The translations under genes and the position numbers were made by a program. Positions 57,207-64,000 of a stretch of 64,000 nucleotides of DNA are shown piece by piece. Below the pieces are notes generated by a model. The model saw only the letters and a program-made list of their open reading frames with translations, was not told the origin of the DNA and made no database searches. Source of the stretch: Vicinamibacteria bacterium. Lineage in GTDB: Bacteria > Acidobacteriota > Vicinamibacteria > Fen-336. Each line of letters starts with the position of its first letter. The first letter of the stretch is position 1. The stretch covers positions 1-64,000 of the forward strand of contig JAMQGV010000010.1 in assembly GCA_025994075.1 (NCBI GenBank). The letters run 5' to 3'.

Positions 57207-60200
57207 GCGCGCCGACGCGGATCGCGATCCACCGCCCGGTCGCGACCACCATGCTGTACCTGGGGCTGATGGTGCTCGGCGCCACGTCCCTGCGCAGCCT
57301 GCCGGTGGACCTGCTGCCCAAGGTCGAGTTCACCGAGCTGACGGTGCGGGTGCGCTATCCCAACGTCGGCCCCGAGGAGATCGAGCAGATCGTCACCGAC
57401 CGCGTGGAGAACGCGGTCTCCGGCCTGCCCAACCTGGAGCGGGTCAGCTCCCGCTCGATGGAGGGCATGTCGCGGGTGCGGCTGGAGTTCGCGCGCGGCA
57501 CCAGCCTCGACGAGGCGGCCAACGACCTGCGGGCGGCGCTCGACCAGTTGCGCGACGAGCTGCCGGTCGAGGCCGAGCCGCCGGAGATCCTCAAGCTCGA
57601 CCTCGACCGCGTCGAGGTCGTGAGCCTCGCGGCCACCACGACCCGCGACCTCGAGGCGCTGACCCGCATCCTCGACCGCGACCTGGCGCGCCGCTTCGAG
57701 CAGATCCCGGGCGTCGGCTCGATCGACGTGCGCGGCGGCATCTACCGCCAGATCCGCGTCGAGCTCGACCGCGACCGGCTCGCCGCGGCCGGGCTCACCG
57801 CGCTCGACGTGCGCGACGCGCTGGCCGCCGAGAACCAGACGCTGCCCGGCGGCAACGTCAAGAGCGGGCTCAACGACCTCTACGTGCGGGCCCGCGGCGA
57901 GTTCGCCACGGTCGACGAGATCCGCCGCACCGTGATCGCGCGCCCCGGCGGGCTGCCGGTCCGGGTCCAGGACGTGGCGACCGTGCGCGACGACTACGAG
58001 GACGCGCCGGTCCTGTCCGAGGTCAACGGCGTGCCGAGCGTCGGCCTCGGCATCCAGAAGCAGAGCGGGGCCAACACCGTGGCGGTCGCGGCGGCGGTGC
58101 GCCGCGAGGTGGAGCGGATCAACGCGGAGCGCGACGACGTCCACCTGACGATCACCGCCGACCAGAGCGAGTTCATCCGCCAGTCGATCGACAACGTGCG
58201 CAGCTCGGCGCTGTGGGGCTCGCTGCTGGCGGTGCTGGTGCTGTACCTGTTCCTGCGCAACCGCACCAGCACGGCGATCGTGGCGCTGGCGATCCCGATC
58301 TCGGTGATCTCGGCCTTCGCGCTGCTCTACTTCGGCGGGCTGACGCTCAACCAGATGACGTTCGGCGGCCTGGCCCTCGGCGTCGGCATGATCGTCGACA
58401 ACGCGATCGTGGTGCTGGAGAGCATCGTCCGCAAGCGGGAGGAGGACGGCGAAGGCGCGGAAGGCGCCGCCCTGCACGGCACCCGCGACGTCGCCGGCGC
58501 GATCGTCGCTTCCACCCTCACCACCTGCGTCGTGTTCCTGCCCGTGGTCTTCGTGCAGACCACCAGCGGCGCGCTGTTCCAGTCGCTGGCGCTGGTCGTG
58601 GTGTTCGCGCTGGCCTGCTCGCTGCTCGTCGCGCTGACCCTGGTGCCGATGCTGGCCGCCCACCTGGGCCGGCTGTCGAACGCATCCGCGGCGCGGCGCG
58701 GGAGCTGGCTGCCGCGGCTGGAGGCGGCCTACGTCCTTCGGCTGCAGCGCCTGATGGAGCGGCGTCGCCACGTGTACCTCGCCACGGCGGGCGCGCTGGC
58801 CCTGGCCGTGGCGCTGTTCCCGCTGATCCCCGTCGAGCTGGCGCCGCACAGCGAGGCGGACGAGATCGACATCGACATCGACATGGCGCAGGGCACGAGC
58901 ATCCCCGTCGTGCGCGCCTACCTCGAGGAGCTGGAGAGGCTGGTGCGCCAGGCGATGCCGCCCGACCAGGTGCGCTTCGTCTCGACCGAGGTGCGCGGCA
59001 GCAACGCCGAGGTGGAACTCGCCCTGGTGCCGGCCGACCAGCGCGAGCTGCCGGCCTCGGTGCTGGCCGACCGCCTGCGCCGCGCCGTCGAGGGCAAGGT
59101 GCCGGGCGCCGAGATCCGGGTCAGCTCGCAGCCGGGCCTGTGGATCCTGCGCCGGGTGTTCTCCTCGGGCGGCGGCGAGGACGCCGTGGAGCTGGAGCTG
59201 CGCGGGTACGACCTCGACCTGGCCGAGCGGCTGGCGGGCGAGATGCGGCAGCGCATGGAGCGGGTGCCGGGCGTGGCCGGGGTGCGGGTCTCGCGCCGCG
59301 AGGGCCAGCCCGAGGAGAACCTGGCCTTCGACCGCGACAAGATCGCGGAGCTGGGGCTCACCACCCGCGAGGTCGGCCGCATCGTGCAGGCCAACGTCGG
59401 CGGCGTCGAGGCCGGCCGCCTGCGCGACCGCGGCGAGGAGTTCCCGATCGTGGTCCGCCTGCGACCGGAGGACCGGCTCGCCGGGCAGGACCTCGGCAAC
59501 GTGACGCTGCGCACGCCGGCAGGCGCGGTGGTGCCGCTGTCCGCCGTCGTCGAGCGCCAGCGCGGCCGGGCTCCGACCAGCATCGACCGGGTGGACGGCC
59601 AGCGCGTGGTCTACGTCTCGGCCTCGCTCGAGAGCGGCGTCGCGCTGGGCGACGCGGTCGCGGGGGTCCGTTCCGCGCTGGCAGGGCTGGCGCTGCCCGA
59701 CGGCTTCTCGATCTACTACGGCGGCGAGTACGAGGAGCAGCAGGAGGCGCGCCGCGACTTCACCGTGGCCGTGCTGCTGGCGATGACCCTCGTCTACATG
59801 CTGATGGCGGCCCAGTTCGAGCGCCTGCTGGACCCGCTGCTGGTGATGCTCTCGGTGCCCGTGGCGCTGATCGGCGTCGTGCCGTCGCTGCTGCTGACCG
59901 GGACGACCCTCAACATCCAGAGCGTGATGGGCCTGGTGATGCTCGTCGGCATCGTCGTCAACAACGCGATCGTGCTGGTGGAGGCGATCAACCTGCTGCG
60001 GCGCGAGCGCGGGATGAGCGTGGCGGACGCGGTGGTCGAAGCCGGCCGGCTGCGGCTGCGCCCGATCCTGATGACGACCACGACGACCGTGCTCGGCCTG
60101 CTGCCGCTGGCGATCGGGCTGGGGCCCGGGGCCGAGATCCAGGCCCCGCTGGCCCGGGTCGTGATCGGCGGCCTGACCGTCTCGACGCTGGTCACGCTGG

Positions 60201-60289
60201 TGCTGGTGCCCGCCGCCTACGTGTCGTCCTACCGGGCGCTCGACCGGGTGCGCGCGCGGTGGAGCGGCCGGCTCCCGGCGACGAACTGA
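57203..60289 (+). CDS. RND efflux transporter (AcrB/MdtB-like)
   Basis: This 1028-residue inner-membrane proton/drug antiporter has about 12 helices and two large periplasmic loops. The first helix-4 motif is GLALGVGMIVDNAIVVLE, with only one Asp (VDN), where AcrB has two; the helix-10 motif is VGIVVNNAIVLVE, lacking the AcrB Lys. This pattern is common in RND members of other groups, so it is not a defect. ATGA overlaps the adaptor gene. Substrate is not readable. Confidence 0.93.
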   Translation: MSAPTRIAIHRPVATTMLYLGLMVLGATSLRSLPVDLLPKVEFTELTVRVRYPNVGPEEIEQIVTDRVENAVSGLPNLERVSSRSMEGMSRVRLEFARGTSLDEAANDLRAALDQLRDELPVEAEPPEILKLDLDRVEVVSLAATTTRDLEALTRILDRDLARRFEQIPGVGSIDVRGGIYRQIRVELDRDRLAAAGLTALDVRDALAAENQTLPGGNVKSGLNDLYVRARGEFATVDEIRRTVIARPGGLPVRVQDVATVRDDYEDAPVLSEVNGVPSVGLGIQKQSGANTVAVAAAVRREVERINAERDDVHLTITADQSEFIRQSIDNVRSSALWGSLLAVLVLYLFLRNRTSTAIVALAIPISVISAFALLYFGGLTLNQMTFGGLALGVGMIVDNAIVVLESIVRKREEDGEGAEGAALHGTRDVAGAIVASTLTTCVVFLPVVFVQTTSGALFQSLALVVVFALACSLLVALTLVPMLAAHLGRLSNASAARRGSWLPRLEAAYVLRLQRLMERRRHVYLATAGALALAVALFPLIPVELAPHSEADEIDIDIDMAQGTSIPVVRAYLEELERLVRQAMPPDQVRFVSTEVRGSNAEVELALVPADQRELPASVLADRLRRAVEGKVPGAEIRVSSQPGLWILRRVFSSGGGEDAVELELRGYDLDLAERLAGEMRQRMERVPGVAGVRVSRREGQPEENLAFDRDKIAELGLTTREVGRIVQANVGGVEAGRLRDRGEEFPIVVRLRPEDRLAGQDLGNVTLRTPAGAVVPLSAVVERQRGRAPTSIDRVDGQRVVYVSASLESGVALGDAVAGVRSALAGLALPDGFSIYYGGEYEEQQEARRDFTVAVLLAMTLVYMLMAAQFERLLDPLLVMLSVPVALIGVVPSLLLTGTTLNIQSVMGLVMLVGIVVNNAIVLVEAINLLRRERGMSVADAVVEAGRLRLRPILMTTTTTVLGLLPLAIGLGPGAEIQAPLARVVIGGLTVSTLVTLVLVPAAYVSSYRALDRVRARWSGRLPATN

Positions 60290-60340
60290 GGCGTTGCAGG
60301 CGCTGACATCGTTTTGCCGCCAGGCCGAGGCCGTTCACCG

Positions 60341-60346
60341 TACGAT
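60341..60346 (+). promoter_or_regulatory. -10 box of a leaderless small gene
   Basis: TACGAT is followed by GTTCCC and GTG 60353, so transcription would start at the start codon. It is the same hexamer as the minus-strand box at 26514-26519. No -35 was found. Confidence 0.4.
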
Positions 60347-60352
60347 GTTCCC

Positions 60353-60772
60353 GTGACGAAGCTCGCTTTGCCCCTGCTGCTGGCCATGGCCCCCGTCGCG
60401 GGCGCCGCAGAGCCCCCCTTCCTGGTCACCGCGCAGTGGGAGCCCGCCCGCGGCCAGCGTCCCGCCGCGGTGGCGCTGCGGTTCGTGGCCGACGCCGACG
60501 ACCTGCGCGTCAACCGCGAGCCGGCGCCGCGCCTCGAGTGGCCGCTCGGGATGGCGGCGAAGGCCGCCGCGGCCCCGGCGGAGGCCAAGCCCGCGGCGGC
60601 CGGCGACCCCGCGGAGGCGCAGTACCTCGCGCCCGGCGAGCCCTTCCGGCTCTACTTCGCGGCGCCGCCCGGCCGCGGGACCGTGGAGCCGAAGGCCGTG
60701 TTCTTCTACTGTTCGAAGAGCGCGGGCTGGTGCAAGAAGGGCGTCGTCCCCGTGCCCGTCGCGCTGCCGTAG
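60353..60772 (+). CDS. Small secreted protein with Cys pair, DsbD-N-like
   Basis: This 139-residue exported protein has a signal peptide (about 1-19), a beta-rich core starting FLVTAQWEPARGQ, an Ala/Lys linker near residue 65, and a C-terminal Cys pair in FYCSKSAGWCKKG. The Cys pair in a beta protein suggests a DsbD N-terminal-like thiol domain, but this is a weak match. GTG 60353 is favoured by the adjacent -10 box. It follows the RND pump by 63 bases. Confidence 0.65.
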   Translation: MTKLALPLLLAMAPVAGAAEPPFLVTAQWEPARGQRPAAVALRFVADADDLRVNREPAPRLEWPLGMAAKAAAAPAEAKPAAAGDPAEAQYLAPGEPFRLYFAAPPGRGTVEPKAVFFYCSKSAGWCKKGVVPVPVALP

Positions 60773-60790
60773 CGGCGCGTCAGCCGCGCG

Positions 60791-62446
60791 TCACGCGGCC
60801 TTCCGGCGCAGCAGCACCAGGGTGCGGTCGTCGCCGAACGGCACGCCGCGGGTGAACGCGTCGAGCCCGCGGTGCACGGCCTCCGCGACCGCGTCGGCCC
60901 CGTCGCCGCCGCGCTCGCGGCAGATGGCCACCAGACGCTCGAGCCCGAACTCCTCGCCCTCCGGGCTGGCCGCCTCGGTGATGCCGTCGGTGTAGGCCGC
61001 CAGCAGGTCGCCCGGCTCGAGCTCCAGTTCGCCCCGCGTGTAGTCCCCGATCGGCAGCAGGCCGAGCGGCAGCCCGGTCGCCTTCAGCTCCTCCACGCGG
61101 CCGTCACGGCGCACCACGACCGCGGGGTTGTGGCCGGCGTTGGTCCAGCATACCCGCCCGCTGTCGAGGTGGAGCACGAACACGAACGCGGTGGCGTAAC
61201 GCTCGCCCGACGTGCGGGCGTGGAGCCGGCGCGACAGCTTCGTGCAGATGTCGTCGGCCGCGCAGCCGACCTCGATCGGGCCCGCCGAGAGCGCCTCCAG
61301 CGACGCGGTCAGCAGCGCGGCCGACATGCCCTTGCCGGCGACGTCGGCGAGCAGCACCACGCAGTCGCGCTTTTCGGGCCGCGGCTGGACCACGTAGAGG
61401 TCGCCCGAGACCCGCCGCGTCGGCACGTTGAACGCGTTCAGCTCGAAGCCGGTCAGCACGGGCAGGCTCTCGGGCAGCAGCGCGACCTGAATCCGCCGCG
61501 CCAGGTCGAGCTCCTTCTCCAGCAGCCGGCGCTGGGCAGCCTCCTCGGCGAGGGAGAGGTTGCGCAGCCGCAGCGCCGCCGCCGAGGCCAGGAACACCAG
61601 CTCCTCGAGGTCGTCCTCGGAGAAGCTCCGGACCTGCGCCCGCGAGCTGAGCACGATCATGCCCAGGCAGCTCTCGGCGTCGAGCAGGGGCGCGGCCACC
61701 AGGCTGCGCACGCCGGAGGCGACGATGCTCTCCGACGCGGCGAAGCGCACGTCCGAGGAGGCGTCGGTGACCAGCGCGGCCAGCCCCTTCTCGGTCACCT
61801 CGCGGGCCAGGCTGCGGGAGAACAGGGCCTGGTCGCCGGTACCGGGCAGCTTGCGGCGCGTGGCCTGCTCGAGCTCGCCGTCGCCGCGCTTCAGGTAGAT
61901 CACGGCCTCCTCGGGGCGGAGGTCGGCGAAGGCGCGGTCGAGCACCAGCTCCAGCAGGTCGGGCACCGTGATCGGCCGGGCCAGCGCACGGTGGAACTCG
62001 TTGAACGAGCGCAGCCGCTCCGAGTGGCGCTGCAGGCCGGGGTCGCTGGCCGTCGCCTCGGCGCGACGCGGCTCGAGCAGCGTCGCGACCGGGCGGAACA
62101 GCGTCTGGTCGCTGCCCTCGGGGCGGTCGGCGAACGCCGCCGGCGCGCCGGCCGGGTCCTCCACCAGCACCCGGGTCGTCGACAGGGCGAGCACGTCTCC
62201 GGGGCGCACCGGGAGCGGCTGGTCGACGACGCGCCCGTTCAGCACCGTGCGGTTCTTGCCGCCCAGGTCCTCCACGAACCAGGTTCCGTCGCGGCGGAAC
62301 AGGCGCGCGTGCTGGCGCGACAGGAACGGATCCGCGATGGTGACCTGGGCCTTCGAGGAGCGACCGAGCACGACCTCGTCGTCCCGGCACTGGTACTCGA
62401 ACGGCGTCGCGCCCTGCGGCTCGACGCGAAGGTGCAGCGTGCTCAA
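60791..62446 (-). CDS. FHA-GAF-PP2C phosphatase (RsbU/SpoIIE-like)
   Basis: This is a 551-residue protein: an FHA domain (1-95; GRSSKAQVTI, SRQH, LNGR), a GAF domain (about 155-310) and a PP2C_SIG/SpoIIE-like phosphatase (about 330-548). Motifs LLADVAGKGMSAALL, TNAGHNPAVV, LLAYTDGITEA and FGDDRTLVLL are kept. The first metal motif reads VSGDLYVV, where the family usually has GGDYYD, so the second Asp is Val and activity may be reduced or altered. The start is TTG 62446. It is probably a signalling phosphatase acting on a regulator's phospho-Ser. Confidence 0.85.
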   Translation of the reverse strand: MSTLHLRVEPQGATPFEYQCRDDEVVLGRSSKAQVTIADPFLSRQHARLFRRDGTWFVEDLGGKNRTVLNGRVVDQPLPVRPGDVLALSTTRVLVEDPAGAPAAFADRPEGSDQTLFRPVATLLEPRRAEATASDPGLQRHSERLRSFNEFHRALARPITVPDLLELVLDRAFADLRPEEAVIYLKRGDGELEQATRRKLPGTGDQALFSRSLAREVTEKGLAALVTDASSDVRFAASESIVASGVRSLVAAPLLDAESCLGMIVLSSRAQVRSFSEDDLEELVFLASAAALRLRNLSLAEEAAQRRLLEKELDLARRIQVALLPESLPVLTGFELNAFNVPTRRVSGDLYVVQPRPEKRDCVVLLADVAGKGMSAALLTASLEALSAGPIEVGCAADDICTKLSRRLHARTSGERYATAFVFVLHLDSGRVCWTNAGHNPAVVVRRDGRVEELKATGLPLGLLPIGDYTRGELELEPGDLLAAYTDGITEAASPEGEEFGLERLVAICRERGGDGADAVAEAVHRGLDAFTRGVPFGDDRTLVLLRRKAA

Positions 62447-62493
62447 CCCGTGGCCCCCGATCCGGCTCCTGCTCGAGAATTTCTGGCGGCGAG

Positions 62494-62504
62494 CACGTTA
62501 CGTG
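62494..62504. other. Palindrome CACGTTACGTG upstream of the phosphatase
   Basis: This 5+1+5 inverted repeat sits 48 bases upstream of TTG 62446, between the phosphatase and the reductase genes. It could bind a dimeric regulator. No promoter box is evident inside it, although the minus strand reads TAACGT. Confidence 0.3.
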
Positions 62505-62520
62505 GCGCCCCCCGGGGTCG

Positions 62521-63582
62521 TCAAGGAAGCGCCCCGTCCGCGCCTGGTGCGCTGCGGGCGACCAGGGTGGCGACGATCCGCTCGCCGTGGAAGCGCCCGT
62601 TCTCGATGAACGTGCGGCCGGTCTCGTTGCCGGAGACCAGCGAGCCGGCGACGAAGAGGCCCGGCACGTTGGTCTCGAAGCTGTCCGCGTCGTGCCAGGG
62701 ACGATCGGTCGCCGGGTCGACGTCGACGCCTGCGGCGCGCAGCAGGCCGGTGTCGGGGTGGTAGCCGGTCAGCAGGAACACGGCGTCGGCGGGCAGCTCT
62801 TCGCCGTCGGCCGCGGCGTCCACCGGCTCGGTCTCGACCCGGCCCGCGTGGATCGCCCGCACGCGGGTCCGGAAGCGGGCGGCGATCGCGCCCTGGCGGA
62901 TGCGGTTCTCGAGATCGGGGCGGATCCAGTACTTGACCGAGTCCGACAGTCCCGGCCCGCGGTGGACGAGCGTGACGTCGGCGCCGTGGCGGTGGAGGTC
63001 GAGCGCCGCCAGCGCCGCCGAGTTCTTGCCGCCCACGACGACCACCGGGCGCTGGTAGTAGGCGTGGGCCTCGGCGTAGTAGTGGGTGACGTGCGGCAGG
63101 TCTTCACCCGGCACGCCGAGCCGGTTGGGGTTGTCGTAATAGCCGGTCGCCAGCACGACGGCGCGGGCGCGCAGCGTCTCGGACGGCGTGGTCGGCGCCG
63201 GACCGGGGTCGGGGCCGCCGGCCGTTGCGAAGCCCGAAGGCGGCGCCGAAGCGGCGAGCGCCAGCTCGAAGCCGGCCTCGCGGCGCGCGATCGCCAGCAC
63301 GCGGCGACCGAGGGCGAGGTCGAGCCCGAAGTGATCCGCGACCCGCCGGTAGTAGCGCAGGGCCTCGATCCGGGTCGGCTTCTCGAACGGGGTCACGAAC
63401 GGCAGCCCGCCGATCTCGAGCAGCTCGGGCGTCGTGAAGAACACCTGGTTGCGCGGGAAGTGGAAGATCGAGTTGACCAGCAGGCCCTTGTCGATCACCC
63501 GCGCACGCAGGCCCGCCTCGCGGGCGGCGATCGCGGTGGCGAGGCCGGCGGGCCCGGCGCCCACGACGGCGATGTCCAGCAT
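62521..63582 (-). CDS. ypdA: Bacillithiol disulfide reductase (YpdA/Bdr)
   Basis: This 353-residue FAD protein reduces bacillithiol disulfide with NADPH. It has the N-terminal VVGAGPAGLATA, the second Rossmann strand VVGGKNSAALAALDL, and YpdA features NPNRLGVPGEDLPHV, DSVKYWIRPDLENRI and a C-terminal GNETGRTFIENG. A -10 TACGCT (63597 to 63592) with an upstream TGA lies 9 bases before ATG 63582. It fits with bshA and bshC in the same window as part of a bacillithiol system. Confidence 0.9.
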   Translation of the reverse strand: MLDIAVVGAGPAGLATAIAAREAGLRARVIDKGLLVNSIFHFPRNQVFFTTPELLEIGGLPFVTPFEKPTRIEALRYYRRVADHFGLDLALGRRVLAIARREAGFELALAASAPPSGFATAGGPDPGPAPTTPSETLRARAVVLATGYYDNPNRLGVPGEDLPHVTHYYAEAHAYYQRPVVVVGGKNSAALAALDLHRHGADVTLVHRGPGLSDSVKYWIRPDLENRIRQGAIAARFRTRVRAIHAGRVETEPVDAAADGEELPADAVFLLTGYHPDTGLLRAAGVDVDPATDRPWHDADSFETNVPGLFVAGSLVSGNETGRTFIENGRFHGERIVATLVARSAPGADGALP

Positions 63583-63591
63583 GACGGCGGG

Positions 63592-63615
63592 AGCGTATCA
63601 GGCCGCTGCTAGACT
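63592..63615. promoter_or_regulatory. Divergent promoter region
   Basis: Minus-strand TGATACGCT (63600 to 63592) faces the reductase gene, and plus-strand TGCTAGACT (63607-63615) faces the partial gene at 63630. The two extended -10 boxes sit 6 bases apart and give very short leaders on both sides. Confidence 0.45.
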
Positions 63616-63629
63616 GTCGCTGCGCCTCG

Positions 63630-64000
63630 ATGGCCCTCTCCCCGCCTGGCTCCGCCCCCCTGCCGCCGAGAGGCTCGACCCGCGCCGTGGCCGCCGTGCC
63701 GGGCCTGGCCGCGGCCGTCGTCGCCGGCCTGATCGGGATCCAGATCCTCGATGCGCCGAAGGGCCCTCCCGAGCCGCCGCCCCCCGTGTGGATCGGCACG
63801 CCGCCCGGTCCGCAGGGCCCCGCGGAACCCGACCGTTCACCGCCTCCGCGCCGGAGGCGGGACTTCAAGCTCGAGACGCCGCTGCCGGTCCCGTTCGACG
63901 ACCCGGCGGTCGGGAACTGGGAGTGCCGCCACGCACCTGTGCCCGAATCGTGGCAGAGGGTCACGCTGTCGAGCCTCGGACTGGTCACCTTCGAGGGCGA
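63630..64000 (+). CDS. Partial CDS: anchored protein, cut by window edge
   Basis: From ATG 63630 the frame stays open to the last base. It encodes a short cytosolic segment, a hydrophobic helix (about residues 20-39, VAAVPGLAAAVVAGLIG) and a Pro/Arg-rich linker before a new domain with Cys (NWECRHA). No family was recognised, and the C-terminus is missing. A TGCTAGACT box lies 14 bases upstream. The start and anchor are fairly clear; the function is not. Confidence 0.6.
   Translation, partial: MALSPPGSAPLPPRGSTRAVAAVPGLAAAVVAGLIGIQILDAPKGPPEPPPPVWIGTPPGPQGPAEPDRSPPPRRRRDFKLETPLPVPFDDPAVGNWECRHAPVPESWQRVTLSSLGLVTFEG

Noticed and set aside
57203-60289. RND pump as defective (single Asp in helix 4)
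   Set aside because: The VDNAIV pattern is common in intact RND pumps outside the AcrB group.

Overview
The window is very GC-rich bacterial chromosome, densely coded on both strands, with many ATGA/GTGA stop-start overlaps and no intergenic gap over about 180 bases. No rRNA, tRNA, CRISPR array, phage gene or insertion sequence was recognised. The gene mix points to Acidobacteriota, perhaps near Thermoanaerobaculia: a TIGR02999-type ECF sigma factor beside a PknB-TolB kinase, an Oar-like TonB receptor with a carboxypeptidase-regulatory domain, bacillithiol genes, and FHA/PP2C signalling proteins. This placement is inference from gene content only.

Region 1 (about 90-11420) is a pyrimidine locus. 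A minus-strand operon (solute-binding protein, pyrK, pyrD, pyrF) diverges from a membrane phosphodiesterase gene. It is followed by a plus-strand operon: pyrR, pyrB, pyrC, a circularly permuted ATP-grasp gene and two envelope proteins. carA and carB lie at 44.5-48.9 kb with a patatin gene. With the car genes, every UMP step except PyrE is in the window.

Region 2 (11.5-22.6 kb) is an ECF sigma factor, a Ser/Thr kinase with a beta-propeller sensor, a 2166-residue secreted polysaccharide-lyase-like protein ending in three carbohydrate-binding repeats and a strong terminator, and a possible diiron protein.

Region 3 (22.6-37.1 kb) holds an alcohol dehydrogenase, NDH-2, an M28 peptidase, a PilZ protein, a glycosyltransferase/methyltransferase operon, an SSS transporter with a 50-residue partner, a lyase of the adenylosuccinate lyase superfamily with YkgJ and ACT-domain genes, and a TonB-dependent receptor.

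Region 4 (37.3-49.7 kb) has bshC-bshA (bacillithiol synthesis), a kinase fused to PEGA and TonB C-terminal domains, an FHA/zinc-ribbon/RDD protein, signal peptidase I, carAB and a patatin. Region 5 (49.7-64 kb) has a GH113-like protein, an alpha/beta hydrolase, the argS operon, an RND efflux pair, an FHA-GAF-PP2C phosphatase, a YpdA/Bdr bacillithiol-disulfide reductase and a gene cut by the right edge.

Many start codons sit 6-9 bases after a TAnnnT hexamer, often in the extended form TGnTAnnnT. This suggests leaderless or nearly leaderless transcription at many operons. At several divergent gene pairs the two -10 boxes overlap.
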